Shown: in pieces, positions 34,801 to 42,939 of the stretch
How positions within the stretch are numbered: position 1 is the first letter of the stretch
How the letters are laid out: each line of letters starts with the position of its first letter
NCBI RefSeq assembly: GCF_900699765.1
Contig: NZ_CAADHO010000003.1
Span: 372,001 to 436,000 of the forward strand
Length of the DNA: 64,000 nucleotides
DNA from: Desulfoluna butyratoxydans
Lineage (GTDB): Bacteria; Desulfobacterota; Desulfobacteria; Desulfobacterales; Desulfolunaceae
Direction of reading: 5' to 3'
Translations under genes and position numbers: made by a program
Notes under the pieces: model-generated
What the model saw: only the letters and a program-made list of their open reading frames with translations
The model's database searches: none
What the model was told of the DNA's origin: nothing

Positions 34801-35589
34801 GACGCCGATCAGGACGAGCGAGGTGGTGTGGTGGGATTCGATGCAGATACAACCGGGTTCAGCCTTGGCCTTGACCGCCAGCAAGGGGACCTTACCGTGG
34901 GCGTTGCCCTGACCCAGGGTAAATCCGAGGCCGTGGCCGACGACAACAGCTCCGAAATGGACATGGACGACTACCTCGTGAGCTTTTACGGCAGCTACGA
35001 CGCCGGGAGATGGTTCGGGGAAGCCGTGCTCTCCGCCGGGGTGGGCAACGTGGACAGTGTGAGGCGTTTGGACGATACCACCTTTACCGCCGACTACGAC
35101 AGCACCAGCTACAACGCCATGGCCAAGGCTGGAATGACGCTCAACGCGGTCGGTTTTCAGATCAATCCCCTGCTGACCATGGAATACTCCTTCAAAGAGT
35201 ACGACAGCTACATAGAGTCCGGGGGCAAGGACAGCGGTGCCCTGGAGGTGGCGTCTCAGGACTACACTGTATTCAACGTAGGCGGCGGCGCCATCGTGCA
35301 GCGAAGCTGGGTAAAACCCTGGGGCGTCCTCACCCCTGAAATCTCCGCCATGGTTCGTTACGACCTGAAAAGCGACGGTATCCTCACCACTGCAAAGTTC
35401 GTGGGCGGCAGCACCGCCTTTATCGCCCGGGGAGCGGATCCTGCAGAGACCAGCTGGGACATCTCCACGGCCCTGACCCTGGCCAGCTTGGAAGAGAGCG
35501 CCGTAAGCCTGCGCCTGGGCTACGACTATGCCGGGCGTGACGACTTTGCCGCCCACAGCGTCAGCGGCAAGGTGCGGTTTGAATTCTAA
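31897..35589 (+). CDS. Type V autotransporter with large repetitive passenger
   Basis: The 1230-residue protein starts with GTG at 31897 after AAAGGTG; a second in-frame GTG lies at 31888. It has a signal peptide (MKTFRLDWMYAGLLALVMCG, then PVSAGA). A long Ala/Ser/Thr/Val-rich passenger (about 27-860) probably forms a beta-helix. A junction region follows (about 860-930), then a C-terminal beta-barrel (about 930-1230) with alternating strands such as GLWYNASFTDAD and FYGSYDAGRWFGEAVLS. It ends in the outer-membrane signature GKVRFEF with terminal Phe. The passenger is nearly cysteine-free. No protease catalytic motif was noticed, so adhesion or surface coating is more likely than proteolysis. 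Confidence 0.88.
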   Translation: MKTFRLDWMYAGLLALVMCGPVSAGAGEATPVSPVVISGKGNSVKVYYPTVSGVTVKLKAGSELAVTGEEEAVFLGHDATVALEERSTLSLSTDYEGKAPVRAISIDGDEKASTNSVTLSKGAVISVSTTKAKETSAIDIFDTDNAHVALDGARVKVSAEGGEVSGVKLEKVAMPDTASLTLSNGAGIDVSGGAAFGIEKGGDPEGEANGALISQATHGEVRLSGGSDITVSTSSSLKDADAGSDGVEITRTEAAEVALSGMSSINAQALSSGLSGSAYISGVDADHIKTLSISLDDASKICGTGTASLEKGHAGVSGIEIDEVQDIEVGLAGQAQLRAVATGQEAVATAFHSVSSGWEGSEDPIHATVVLAEGAMVVGEAAGAYSQAGGVIMEDSDFGVVRGNGGSRITANAAGAQVRTSSKEDEGIRCAAATVVGMRGVKNAAVAFSNTTLVGNMTAEVHRTDAGNTRAIIGPGDRGILPVGIGVVGYTQADIRLRDTQVVLTAEATASAANGESMAVVGDIEHMGVPVSGVLVMAEEEKKFMRADGKLSATTKLVEKQTAIHLTRSSIDVTARASAEKSLALASGITLKGLAGESEGDPATLVLTDSGVNVVAEAQGPRTRDMGLEKPSAVALGVATDDLAGKTSVILDNSIITANAAGDMVSALGIAAMDGGEGHGLDVTLSRGSQIKAEVSRGIGGFADDAPRSAAIALASGSIAVDETSSLQGEWAVFRQEATEELRDGTPRRAAPLLALNNKGLVKGRLSGVALDNASTGILQADFNATGDFSYASSGADNTFYFQTDSAKLTNGTTFRIVPNEGLGLSRPGQTQTYALLESGAPIQGTKAALNLEAKGNSPLLGLSWVDTSKDTELVAQIRFLSPSEAGVSRNGSAAFTAALADMPTAFVLGTDPEGWAPSVSGAFLSGMTQTVGASHTNIGNRLGGLMGLNSGDEIVASGGLWYNASFTDADQDERGGVVGFDADTTGFSLGLDRQQGDLTVGVALTQGKSEAVADDNSSEMDMDDYLVSFYGSYDAGRWFGEAVLSAGVGNVDSVRRLDDTTFTADYDSTSYNAMAKAGMTLNAVGFQINPLLTMEYSFKEYDSYIESGGKDSGALEVASQDYTVFNVGGGAIVQRSWVKPWGVLTPEISAMVRYDLKSDGILTTAKFVGGSTAFIARGADPAETSWDISTALTLASLEESAVSLRLGYDYAGRDDFAAHSVSGKVRFEF

Positions 35590-35631
35590 ATAAGTCCATG
35601 GCACGTAAATAGAAAAAACTGGAAACGCAAC

Positions 35632-35658
35632 CATGCCTCGTTTATACGGGGCATGGCT
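35632..35658 (+). terminator. Weak terminator-like hairpin
   Basis: CATGCCTCG and CGGGGCATG pair (one G-U) around TTTATA, 43 bases after the autotransporter stop. The following GCTGTTTGG has only a short T run. Confidence 0.45.
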
Positions 35659-35685
35659 GTTTGGGGTACACCACGGGAGGTTCGA

Positions 35686-36549
35686 ATGGGACTTACAGGA
35701 AAGATCCGGCACCGGGTACTATGTGTGGTCGCGGCGATGTGCGTGGCAAGTGGGTGTGCCACGGCACCGCGTCAGCTGACCTTTGCCGATCTTGGGCAGC
35801 GCGGGAGATTGGCCGGGCTTGAGACGTGTCGCATCGAGGGCAAGCAGTTTACCCTGGCAGCCCTGGCACCGGTTCACTTCCGTTTTGCTGTACTGCGGGT
35901 CTATATCGAAGGGGATGGCCTGGCCTGGCGCACCCGCCGTCTGCTGTCCGCCCATCCGTCGCCTGTGAATCCCACTGCCCTGAACCTGATGCTTGCCGAC
36001 CCCATCCACGATAAAGCCTATCTGGCGAGGCCCTGCCAGTATCTGCAGACGGACGCATGCCACCCCCGGTACTGGTCGACTTACCTCTTTGCCCCTGAGG
36101 TTATCTCAGATATGGACCGCGCCTTGGATGCCTTGAAGGCCCTGGGCGGCTACGATCGGTTGGAGTTGGTGGGGTTTTCCGGCGGGGGGGCGATGGCGGC
36201 CCTTCTCAGTGCCGGTCGGGACGACGTGGACAGCCTCACCACGGTGGCGGGAAACCTTGATACTGAGGCCTTTTGCAGGATCCATGGCCTGTCCCCCCTT
36301 GCCGGTTCCATGAACCCGGCCGATGTTGCAGAGTTGCTGGCGACCATTCCCCAACGGCATTTTGTGGGCAAGGACGATACGGTAATTCCACCTGTGGTCT
36401 GCGACTCCTTTGTATCCCGCATGGCACCTTGCATTGCCCCGTCGCCGGTGCTTGTGGACCATGTCACACACCAGGGCGGATGGGAGGCCCAATGGCCTTT
36501 TCTGTTGCGATTCCACAGACCGAAGCCGTGCCGGTTACCACCTCCCTGA
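35686..36549 (+). CDS. Alpha/beta-hydrolase lipoprotein
   Basis: The 287-residue product has a lipoprotein signal peptide with VASGC (lipobox Cys about residue 24). The catalytic domain has nucleophile elbow GFSGGG (Ser), an acid in GKDDTVIPP and a His in DHVTHQGGW, so the triad appears complete. It is likely anchored in the inner or outer membrane and faces the periplasm. Four further Cys pairs could form disulfides. GGGAGG precedes the ATG at 35686. It lies 97 bases after the autotransporter gene on the same strand. The substrate is unknown. Confidence 0.82.
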   Translation: MGLTGKIRHRVLCVVAAMCVASGCATAPRQLTFADLGQRGRLAGLETCRIEGKQFTLAALAPVHFRFAVLRVYIEGDGLAWRTRRLLSAHPSPVNPTALNLMLADPIHDKAYLARPCQYLQTDACHPRYWSTYLFAPEVISDMDRALDALKALGGYDRLELVGFSGGGAMAALLSAGRDDVDSLTTVAGNLDTEAFCRIHGLSPLAGSMNPADVAELLATIPQRHFVGKDDTVIPPVVCDSFVSRMAPCIAPSPVLVDHVTHQGGWEAQWPFLLRFHRPKPCRLPPP

Positions 36550-37280
36550 TCCCGGATATTTCATGAGACATCAGGTGAGTTAAAGCCATGGGGTGCTATT
36601 ACACCTGGTTGTTGGGAAAAGGTTAGGTATTTTAATGATATAAACTGTAATTCACGGCTTTCTGAGCATTTTTTTTCCTGCGGGCGATGGGCCTGTCTCA
36701 TTCTCCGTCGTCTTATCGCCCACTCAATTTCTTTCCTTATTTTTTGTGCGCATGGCTCCGGTATGTCTTCATCCCACGCCGGTTCTCTCTTTTCGAGTCT
36801 CCTTGCGTGGGTGCCAATGCCTCTGCCCGGGGGACGTGTGAACTCCTTTTTTCTCTTTTTTGAATTTTTAGTTGTAACGCGTGGATAGCTGCGCTGGGAG
36901 CGGCTTTGCGTATGGCGTTGTGTCGCAGACGCACCATTGCGCCCTTTGTGTATTATCCGTTGTCGGGTTGTGAATGAATAAACTTTTATGTATGCTAAGT
37001 AGATTTTAAAAATCAATGTTTATAGTTTTGGAGGCGACAAAATCTCCACGAAAGCCTGGGAGCCATCGCTGCGGTGTTGGGTCCCTCCGGTTTTCCTGCG
37101 CCCTGTTTCTGGGGCGGCTTGCGTGGATGGTTTTTGGGCCTTTGAGGTGTCTGTTCCAGGATCCGGGCTACAGATAAGCGATAAGGTGAAGTCCCTGACT
37201 TCCCTTTGGAAACCATAAAAGAAAGGAGAGAGGAGGTCCGGTGGATTCCGGGCCTTGTGTCATGCATCGACCACTTTGTT
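36550..37280. other. Long intergenic region, nothing clear seen
   Basis: These 731 bases are AT-richer than the coding regions. Short open frames on both strands lack sites and protein-like composition. A strong AGGAGGT at 37231-37237 precedes a GTG at 37241 that is not in the permease frame. The promoter of the peptide-transport operon should be here but was not identified. Confidence 0.45.
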
Positions 37281-38297
37281 ATGAAAAAAAAGGTGATGGA
37301 TCGCGGTGGTCGTATGGCGCGTGTTATGAATGGTATTATCAACAATCCAATGGTAAGCATGGTGGCCCGGCGACTGGCCATCGGTATCGGGACCCTTCTT
37401 GTGATCTCGGTTCTTATTTTTGTCGGTGTGGAGGCCCTTCCCGGGGATCTCGCCGAATCGGTTCTGGGCCAGAACGCCCTGCCGGAAACCGTAGCGGCCT
37501 TTCGCGCCGAACTCAACCTCGACCTTCCAGCCCATGTCCGTTACGGGACCTGGCTGGCTGAGGTGGTTAGGGGAGACTTTGGTAACTCCCTTGCCAGCGG
37601 AAAACCCATCGCCGATCTCATCGGATGGCGGTTCAAAAACACCCTGTTTCTTGCGGGGACCACGGCCCTCATTGCCGTCCCCCTGGCGCTCTGCCTCGGC
37701 ATGCTCGCCGCGTTGTACCGGGACACCTGGATGGACCGGTTTCTCTCCATCTCCACGTTGAGCGCCATCTCCTTTCCTGAGTTTTTCGTGGCCTACATTC
37801 TCATTACGCTCTTTTCCGTCAAGCTGGCTCTTTTTCCCAGCATCTCCACCCTGACACGTGACATGTCCCTGGCGGTGAAGTTGCACACCATTACCCTTCC
37901 CTGCATCACGCTGACCCTGGTGGTCCTGGCCCACATGATGCGCATGACCCGCGCTGCCATCATCAACGTGATGGACCTTCCCTTCATCGAGATGGCCCGC
38001 CTCAAGGGAATTTCCCGGCGACGGATTGTCTTTGCCCACGCCCTGCCCAACGCCCTGGCTCCCATCATCAACGTTATCGCCCTGAACCTTGCCTACCTGG
38101 TGGTGGGGGTGGTGGTGGTGGAGGTGGTCTTTGTCTACCCGGGGCTGGGACAGCTTCTGGTGGACTCTGTCTCCAAGCGCGATTTGCCCGTGGTGCAGGC
38201 CAGCGGCCTGATCTTTGCCGTGACCTACGTGGGCCTGAACCTGACGGCTGACGTGTTGTCCATGGTGAGCAACCCGCGCCTGCGGCATCCGAAATAG
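37281..38297 (+). CDS. Peptide/nickel-type ABC permease (DppB/OppB-like)
   Basis: The protein of about 338 residues has the DppB layout. A first membrane helix (RLAIGIGTLLVISVLIFVGV) is followed by the periplasmic motif EALPGDLAE, then five more helices, with the EAA-type cytoplasmic loop AIINVMDLPFIEMARLKGIS. The start is uncertain: in-frame ATGs lie at 37281, 37296, 37314 and 37326, and none has an ideal site, although the frame stays open to a TTG at 37206. I chose 37281. It is the first gene of a four-gene importer operon: permease, permease, fused ATPase, binding protein. Confidence 0.85.
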   Translation: MKKKVMDRGGRMARVMNGIINNPMVSMVARRLAIGIGTLLVISVLIFVGVEALPGDLAESVLGQNALPETVAAFRAELNLDLPAHVRYGTWLAEVVRGDFGNSLASGKPIADLIGWRFKNTLFLAGTTALIAVPLALCLGMLAALYRDTWMDRFLSISTLSAISFPEFFVAYILITLFSVKLALFPSISTLTRDMSLAVKLHTITLPCITLTLVVLAHMMRMTRAAIINVMDLPFIEMARLKGISRRRIVFAHALPNALAPIINVIALNLAYLVVGVVVVEVVFVYPGLGQLLVDSVSKRDLPVVQASGLIFAVTYVGLNLTADVLSMVSNPRLRHPK

Positions 38298-38305
38298 GGG
38301 GGGAT

Positions 38306-39133
38306 ATGAAACGGATTTTGAATACATTAAAGAGCATGCCGCCGAGTGCCCTGTTCGGGGTGGTGGTCATCGCGCTGAATCTTTTGGTCTTTCTGGTGGG
38401 GCCTTATGTGGCCCCTTACGGCGAGACGGAGGTGGTGGGGGATGTGTGGCTCTCCATGGGGCCCGGCCATCTCCTGGGGACGGACCATATCGGTCGGGAC
38501 ATGCTGACGCGCCTGATCTACGGCGCGCGAAACACCATCGGCATCGCCCTTTTGATCACCGTTATCGCCTTTGTCTCCGGCACCCTTTTGGGCCTTGCCG
38601 CCGCCACCTTGAAAGGGTGGGTGGACCAGGTCCTGGGGCGACTCGTGGATATCGTCATGGCCTTTCCTCCCCTTATTTTTGCCCTCATGGTGCTGTCGGT
38701 CATGGGTACTTCGGTGACCGTGCTGGTGGTGGTCCTTTCCCTGCTGGACTGCACCCGGGTGTTTCGCTTGGCCCGGGCCGTTGCCATGGACGTGGAGGTG
38801 ATGCCCTATGTGGAGGCCGCCCGCCTGCGCGGCGAAGGGCTCTGGTGGGTCATGCGACGGGAGATCCTGCCCAACACCCTGCCGCCCCTCATTGCCGAGT
38901 TCGGCATGCGGTTCTGCTTTGTGTTTCTTTTTATCAGCGCCTTGAGTTTCCAGGGCCTTGGCTTTCAGCCCCCGGCCGCGGACTGGGGGAGCATGGTGCG
39001 GGAGAACGCCGGGGCCATCACCTTCGGGATTCCCGTGGCCCTCTGGCCCGCTTCGGTGATTGCCGTCCTGACCATCGGGGTGAACCTGGTGGTGGATTGT
39101 TTTCTCAACAGGCAGGGCACATCAGCGCAGTAA
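38306..39133 (+). CDS. Peptide/nickel-type ABC permease (DppC/OppC-like)
   Basis: The 275-residue protein has the DppC layout. An N-terminal helix leads into the segment LLGTDHIGRDMLTRLIYGAR, which is highly typical of OppC/DppC/NikC permeases. Membrane helices and the EAA loop VEAARLRGEGLWWVMRREIL follow. GGGGGGAT precedes the ATG, eight bases after the stop of the first permease gene. It forms the second half of the transmembrane channel. Confidence 0.92.
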   Translation: MKRILNTLKSMPPSALFGVVVIALNLLVFLVGPYVAPYGETEVVGDVWLSMGPGHLLGTDHIGRDMLTRLIYGARNTIGIALLITVIAFVSGTLLGLAAATLKGWVDQVLGRLVDIVMAFPPLIFALMVLSVMGTSVTVLVVVLSLLDCTRVFRLARAVAMDVEVMPYVEAARLRGEGLWWVMRREILPNTLPPLIAEFGMRFCFVFLFISALSFQGLGFQPPAADWGSMVRENAGAITFGIPVALWPASVIAVLTIGVNLVVDCFLNRQGTSAQ

Positions 39134-39145
39134 AGGAGAGAACGC

Positions 39146-40777
39146 ATGGCAACACATAAGAAGGAGAAGAAAAACGGTCTGCTGACCATGACCGATATCC
39201 ATATCGCAGGGGGCCAGGGGGAGCGCCGGGAGGAGATCATCCACGGCATCGACCTCACCCTCAAACGGGGGGAGGTGCTGGGGCTCATCGGCGAGTCCGG
39301 GGCGGGGAAATCCACCCTGGGCCTGGCGGCCATGGGGTATATCCGCTCCGGGTGCGAGGTGACGAAAGGCTCCATCGTCTTTGACGGCATGGACCTTATT
39401 ACCATGTCCCCGTCGAAGCGGCGAAAACTCTGGGGGCCCCGCATCGCCTATGTGGCCCAGAGCTCTGCCGCCTCCTTTAACCCGGCCCACACCCTGATCC
39501 GTCAGTTTACCGAGGTGCCCCTTCAGCATGGCATCGCCGGAAAAGCCCGGGCCGAGGAGAAGGCGGTGAAGCTCTACGATCGCCTCAACCTGCCCCAGCC
39601 GGACCAGATCGGGCACCGGTATCCCCACCAGGTCTCCGGGGGCCAGCTCCAGCGGGCCATGGTGGCCATGGCCATGGCCGCAGACCCGGATATCATCATC
39701 TTTGACGAGCCCACCACCGCCCTGGACGTCACCACCCAGATCGAGGTGCTGGCCGCCATCCGGGACGTGATCCGCGACAAGAACACGGCCGCCATCTACA
39801 TCAGCCACGACTTGGCCGTGGTGGCCCAGATGGCAGACCGGATCATGGTCCTCAAGGACGGGAACCTTGTGGAGGAGGGGGAGGCCGAAGCCCTTCTGGA
39901 CGACCCCAAAGAGAGTTACACCAGAGATCTCATCTCCGTGCGCCTGGACAAAGGAAAAAATCGAAAAGGAAAGAAAGCCGGTGAGACGCTCTTGAAGGTC
40001 GACGGCGTCACCGCCGGGTACAAAAAAGGGGAGCGGGTGCTCAAGGAGATCTCCCTTCACGTGGAGCGGCAAAAAACCGTGGCCGTGGTGGGGGAGTCGG
40101 GAAGCGGCAAGAGCACCCTGGCCCGGGTCATCACCGGCCTGCTGCCCCCGTCCAAGGGCCGGATCCGGTTCGGAGGCGACCTGCTCAAGCCCAAAACCGC
40201 CCAACGGGACCGGGAGACCTTAAGGCGCCTCCAGATGATCTACCAGATGCCCGATGTGGCCTTAAACCCCCGCCAGATCCTCCTTGAAATCATCGGGCGG
40301 CCCCTTGTCTTTTATTTCGGCATGGACAAGGAGGCGGTGCGGGACCGCGTCTTAGAGTTGCTTTCCATGGTGGAGCTTCCCGAGGCCTACCTGCATCGCT
40401 ACCCTTCCGAGCTTTCGGGCGGGGAAAAACAGCGGGTCTGCATCGCCCGGGCCCTGGCGGCCGAGCCTGATCTCATCATCTGCGACGAGGTGACCTCGGC
40501 CCTGGACCAGCTCGTGGCCGAATCGGTGCTGAACCTTCTTCGGCGCCTGCAAAAGGAGCTGGGTGTCGCTTACCTGTTCATCACCCACGATCTCAACACC
40601 GTGAAAGCCATCGCCGACGAGGTGGTGGTGATGCTCAAAGGGCGCATCGTGGAACAGGGCCCGCGGGCTGACGTCCTCAGCCCGCCCCATCATGCCTACA
40701 CCGAAAAACTTCTCGCTTCCGTGCCGGAGATGGACACCGACTGGCTCGATAACTACCTCGAAGGGAGCGTGGCTTAG
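39146..40777 (+). CDS. Fused double-ATPase ABC protein (DppD-DppF type)
   Basis: The 543-residue protein contains two complete ABC domains. The first has Walker A GESGAGKST, signature VSGGQLQRA and Walker B IIIFDEPTTALD. The second has GESGSGKST, LSGGEKQRV and LIICDEVTSALD. The linker is a basic run (DKGKNRKGKKAGE) near residue 275. In most Opp/Dpp systems these are separate D and F subunits; the fusion fixes one-to-one stoichiometry. The C-terminal region lacks the Cys motif of the FeS-bearing OppD/DppD forms. AAGGAG precedes the ATG, 12 bases after the permease stop. Confidence 0.92.
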   Translation: MATHKKEKKNGLLTMTDIHIAGGQGERREEIIHGIDLTLKRGEVLGLIGESGAGKSTLGLAAMGYIRSGCEVTKGSIVFDGMDLITMSPSKRRKLWGPRIAYVAQSSAASFNPAHTLIRQFTEVPLQHGIAGKARAEEKAVKLYDRLNLPQPDQIGHRYPHQVSGGQLQRAMVAMAMAADPDIIIFDEPTTALDVTTQIEVLAAIRDVIRDKNTAAIYISHDLAVVAQMADRIMVLKDGNLVEEGEAEALLDDPKESYTRDLISVRLDKGKNRKGKKAGETLLKVDGVTAGYKKGERVLKEISLHVERQKTVAVVGESGSGKSTLARVITGLLPPSKGRIRFGGDLLKPKTAQRDRETLRRLQMIYQMPDVALNPRQILLEIIGRPLVFYFGMDKEAVRDRVLELLSMVELPEAYLHRYPSELSGGEKQRVCIARALAAEPDLIICDEVTSALDQLVAESVLNLLRRLQKELGVAYLFITHDLNTVKAIADEVVVMLKGRIVEQGPRADVLSPPHHAYTEKLLASVPEMDTDWLDNYLEGSVA

Positions 40778-41080
40778 GGCAAAATAAACGTAACTATTCA
40801 GCCTGCCTCCGGTGGGTGCAGAAATATTTTAGGGCATAGCCCTTATCACAAACGATGGCTCGATACGCATGAACGCGGATTCGGCCTGAAGCGTTTTCTT
40901 GTGCGATTGTTTTTGCCCGCACCCTACAGAATGCCACATCACACGCTGTGAAGGTCCTTCCGGCTGTCTGAGGCAGATTGAGCTGAACCGTTACCTTTAC
41001 TCATGTTTCAGGCGTTGGCTTTCGGCAACGCCGTCAACCCCGGTGCGATACGCACCGGAGAAAGGAATCTGTAAAGACGT
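40778..41080. other. Intergenic gap within the importer operon
   Basis: These 303 bases between the ATPase and binding-protein genes contain a CCTGCCTCCGGTGGGTGCAG stretch near 40802, related to the dispersed repeat ends. No terminator is obvious. A separate promoter for the binding protein is possible but was not found. Confidence 0.5.
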
Positions 41081-42670
41081 ATGCATGCATTAAAGGAGTT
41101 GGAAACACAGTTGGAGAAAGGGCGCATCTCGCGTCGAGAGTTCATGCGGCGTGCAGCCACCCTGGGCCTTGCCCTGGCCGTTGCCCCGTCCATGTTTCCC
41201 CTGGGGGCCCAGGCTGCCCAAGGGCCGAAGCGGGGCGGGCGCCTTCGGGTGGGCATGGGGGGCGCCTCCACCACGGACACCCTCTCCCCCGCGGTGATGA
41301 CAGACATGATGATCCAGACCCTCGTCTACGGGCAGCTGGGCAACAGCCTCATGGAGATCGACAACGAAGGGCGTGCCGTTCCCGAGCTTGCCGAGAGTTA
41401 TGAAGCCTCTGCCGATGCCGCCACCTGGGTGTTCCGCCTGCGCAAAGGGGTGACCTTCCACAACGGCAAGACCATGACCGCCGACGACGTGATCCACTCC
41501 ATCAACCTGCATCGGGGGGAGAAGAGCACCTCGGCAGCCAAGGCCATCGTGAAGCCCATCAAGGAGATCGTCAAAGAGGACGCCTACACCGTGCGCATGG
41601 AGCTTGCGTCCCCCAATGCCGATTTCCCGTACATCCTGACGGATTATCACCTGGTGATCGTTCCCGAAGGCCACGACGGCACCGACGGGATCTTCACCGG
41701 CGTGTATCGCCTCAAGGCCTTTGAGCCCGGTGTCCGCAGCCTCACCGTGCGAAATGCCGATTACTTCCGGGACGACAGGGGCTGGTTCGACGAAGTGGAA
41801 ACCCTTGCCATCAACGACATCAACGCACGCACCAACGCCCTCAAAACAGGGCAGGTGGACCTGATCAACCGGTGCGAACTCAAGACCCTTCGCTTCCTGG
41901 AGCGCACGCCCGGCCTTCAGCTCATCAAGCAGACGGGCTACAGGCACTACACCTTTGCCATGCACACGGACGCGGCACCCTATGCCGACAACAACGTGCG
42001 CATGGCTTTGAAGCACGCCGTGGATCGTGAGCAGCTGGTAAAAACCGTGTTCCGCGGGTACGCCGTGGTGGGCAACGACCACCCCATCAGCACCGGCAAC
42101 CGCTACCACGCAGGGGACCTGCCCCAGCGGGTGTATGACCCGGACAAGGCAAAGCATTACCTGAAAAAAGCGGGGATGGACAACCTGAAGGTGGGCCTTC
42201 ACGTGGCCGATGCCGCTTTTCCCGGTGCCGTGGATGCCGGGGTTCTCTTCAAAGAGAGCGCGGCAAAGGCAGGCATCGACCTGAACGTGGTGCGTGAGCC
42301 CAACGATGGCTACTGGAGCAATGTCTGGCTTAAGAAACCCTTCTGCGCCGTCTTCTGGGGTGGGCGTGTCACCGAGGACATGATGTTCTCCACCGCCTAC
42401 GCCGACAACGCCGCCTGGAACGACACCAACTGGAAGCACAAGCGGTTCAACGAACTCCTGGTGTCGGCCAGGGGCGAACTCGACGAGGCCAGGCGAAAGC
42501 AGCAGTACGGAGAGATGCAGCGCCTGGTCAGGGACGAAGGCGGGGTCATCATTCCGGTCTTCGGCATGGACATTGCCGCTGCAAGCAGCAAGATCGGGCT
42601 CAACAAGCCGGCGGTGAACTGGGAGCTGGACGGGTTCCGATGTGCCCAGCGCTGGTGGTTCAAGGCGTAA
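41081..42670 (+). CDS. Tat-exported solute-binding protein of an Opp/Dpp-type importer
   Basis: The 529-residue protein belongs to the SBP_bac_5 family (DppA/OppA/NikA). The N-terminus has the twin-arginine motif SRREFMRRAATLGLALAV and a cleavage region AQAAQG, so it is exported folded through Tat. Family landmarks include ADDVIHSINLHRGE, TGVYRLKAFEPG, NNVRMALKHAVDREQLV and YDPDKAKHYLKKAGM. The ligand may be a peptide, a metal complex or another oligomer; nothing visible fixes it. Tat export of this family often goes with binding of a cofactor or metal, but that is inference. It is the last gene of the importer operon. Confidence 0.9.
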   Translation: MHALKELETQLEKGRISRREFMRRAATLGLALAVAPSMFPLGAQAAQGPKRGGRLRVGMGGASTTDTLSPAVMTDMMIQTLVYGQLGNSLMEIDNEGRAVPELAESYEASADAATWVFRLRKGVTFHNGKTMTADDVIHSINLHRGEKSTSAAKAIVKPIKEIVKEDAYTVRMELASPNADFPYILTDYHLVIVPEGHDGTDGIFTGVYRLKAFEPGVRSLTVRNADYFRDDRGWFDEVETLAINDINARTNALKTGQVDLINRCELKTLRFLERTPGLQLIKQTGYRHYTFAMHTDAAPYADNNVRMALKHAVDREQLVKTVFRGYAVVGNDHPISTGNRYHAGDLPQRVYDPDKAKHYLKKAGMDNLKVGLHVADAAFPGAVDAGVLFKESAAKAGIDLNVVREPNDGYWSNVWLKKPFCAVFWGGRVTEDMMFSTAYADNAAWNDTNWKHKRFNELLVSARGELDEARRKQQYGEMQRLVRDEGGVIIPVFGMDIAAASSKIGLNKPAVNWELDGFRCAQRWWFKA

Positions 42671-42702
42671 CGATGTGCCGTCTATGGTCAATGTTTCTGG
42701 AA

Positions 42703-42761
42703 AAAGCATGCCTCCGGCGGCCCTGCCGGGGGCCAAGCTTTTGAAAAGTTTGATAAACAGG
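42703..42761 (+). repeat. Dispersed repeat R2, copy 1
   Basis: It starts AAAGCATGCCTCCGGCGG and continues to TTTGATAAACAGG. The reverse complement occurs at 47861-47922 with only a few differences. The centre has a TTTTGAAAA palindrome. Confidence 0.88.
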
Positions 42762-42810
42762 TCTTAAAAAAGTCGTTCCAGGCTTCGCAGAAAGACATTC
42801 GTTATTTCTG

Positions 42811-42864
42811 CACCCGCCCTTTGTTTTGATCGCCCCGAAGGGCGATCAAAACAAAGGGCGGGTG
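42811..42864. terminator. Perfect 25-bp stem-loop
   Basis: The arms CACCCGCCCTTTGTTTTGAT plus CGCCC, and their exact complement, surround a CGAA loop. It lies 141 bases after the binding-protein stop and 76 bases before the end of the convergent chemoreceptor gene. No T tract follows, so it may be a repeat-derived barrier rather than a simple terminator. Confidence 0.8.
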
Positions 42865-42873
42865 TATTTGGAA

Positions 42874-42920
42874 AGTTTTTTGCGGAGCTTTTTTTCAAAA
42901 AAGCGACCCGCCGGAGGCAA
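42874..42920. repeat. Dispersed repeat R3, copy 2
   Basis: Nearly identical to 25222-25263, apart from longer homopolymer runs. It ends GACCCGCCGGAGGCAA. Confidence 0.8.
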
Positions 42921-42939
42921 ACTGAATAGTTACCGTTTT

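Larger units (their letters stand above)
42671..42939. other. Convergent intergenic region made almost entirely of repeats
   Basis: This 269-base gap holds R2 copy 1 (42703-42761), a perfect 25-bp hairpin (42811-42864) and R3 copy 2 (42874-42920), in a row between convergent genes. No gene is seen. Confidence 0.8.

Noticed and set aside
37206..37280. Upstream TTG start for the first permease
   Set aside because: No Shine-Dalgarno at proper spacing, and the extra residues are hydrophilic and unlike the family's N-terminus.
41090..42736. 548-codon open frame antisense to the solute-binding protein
   Set aside because: It is a mirror of high-GC third codon positions. The plus strand has a Tat signal and full SBP_bac_5 features.
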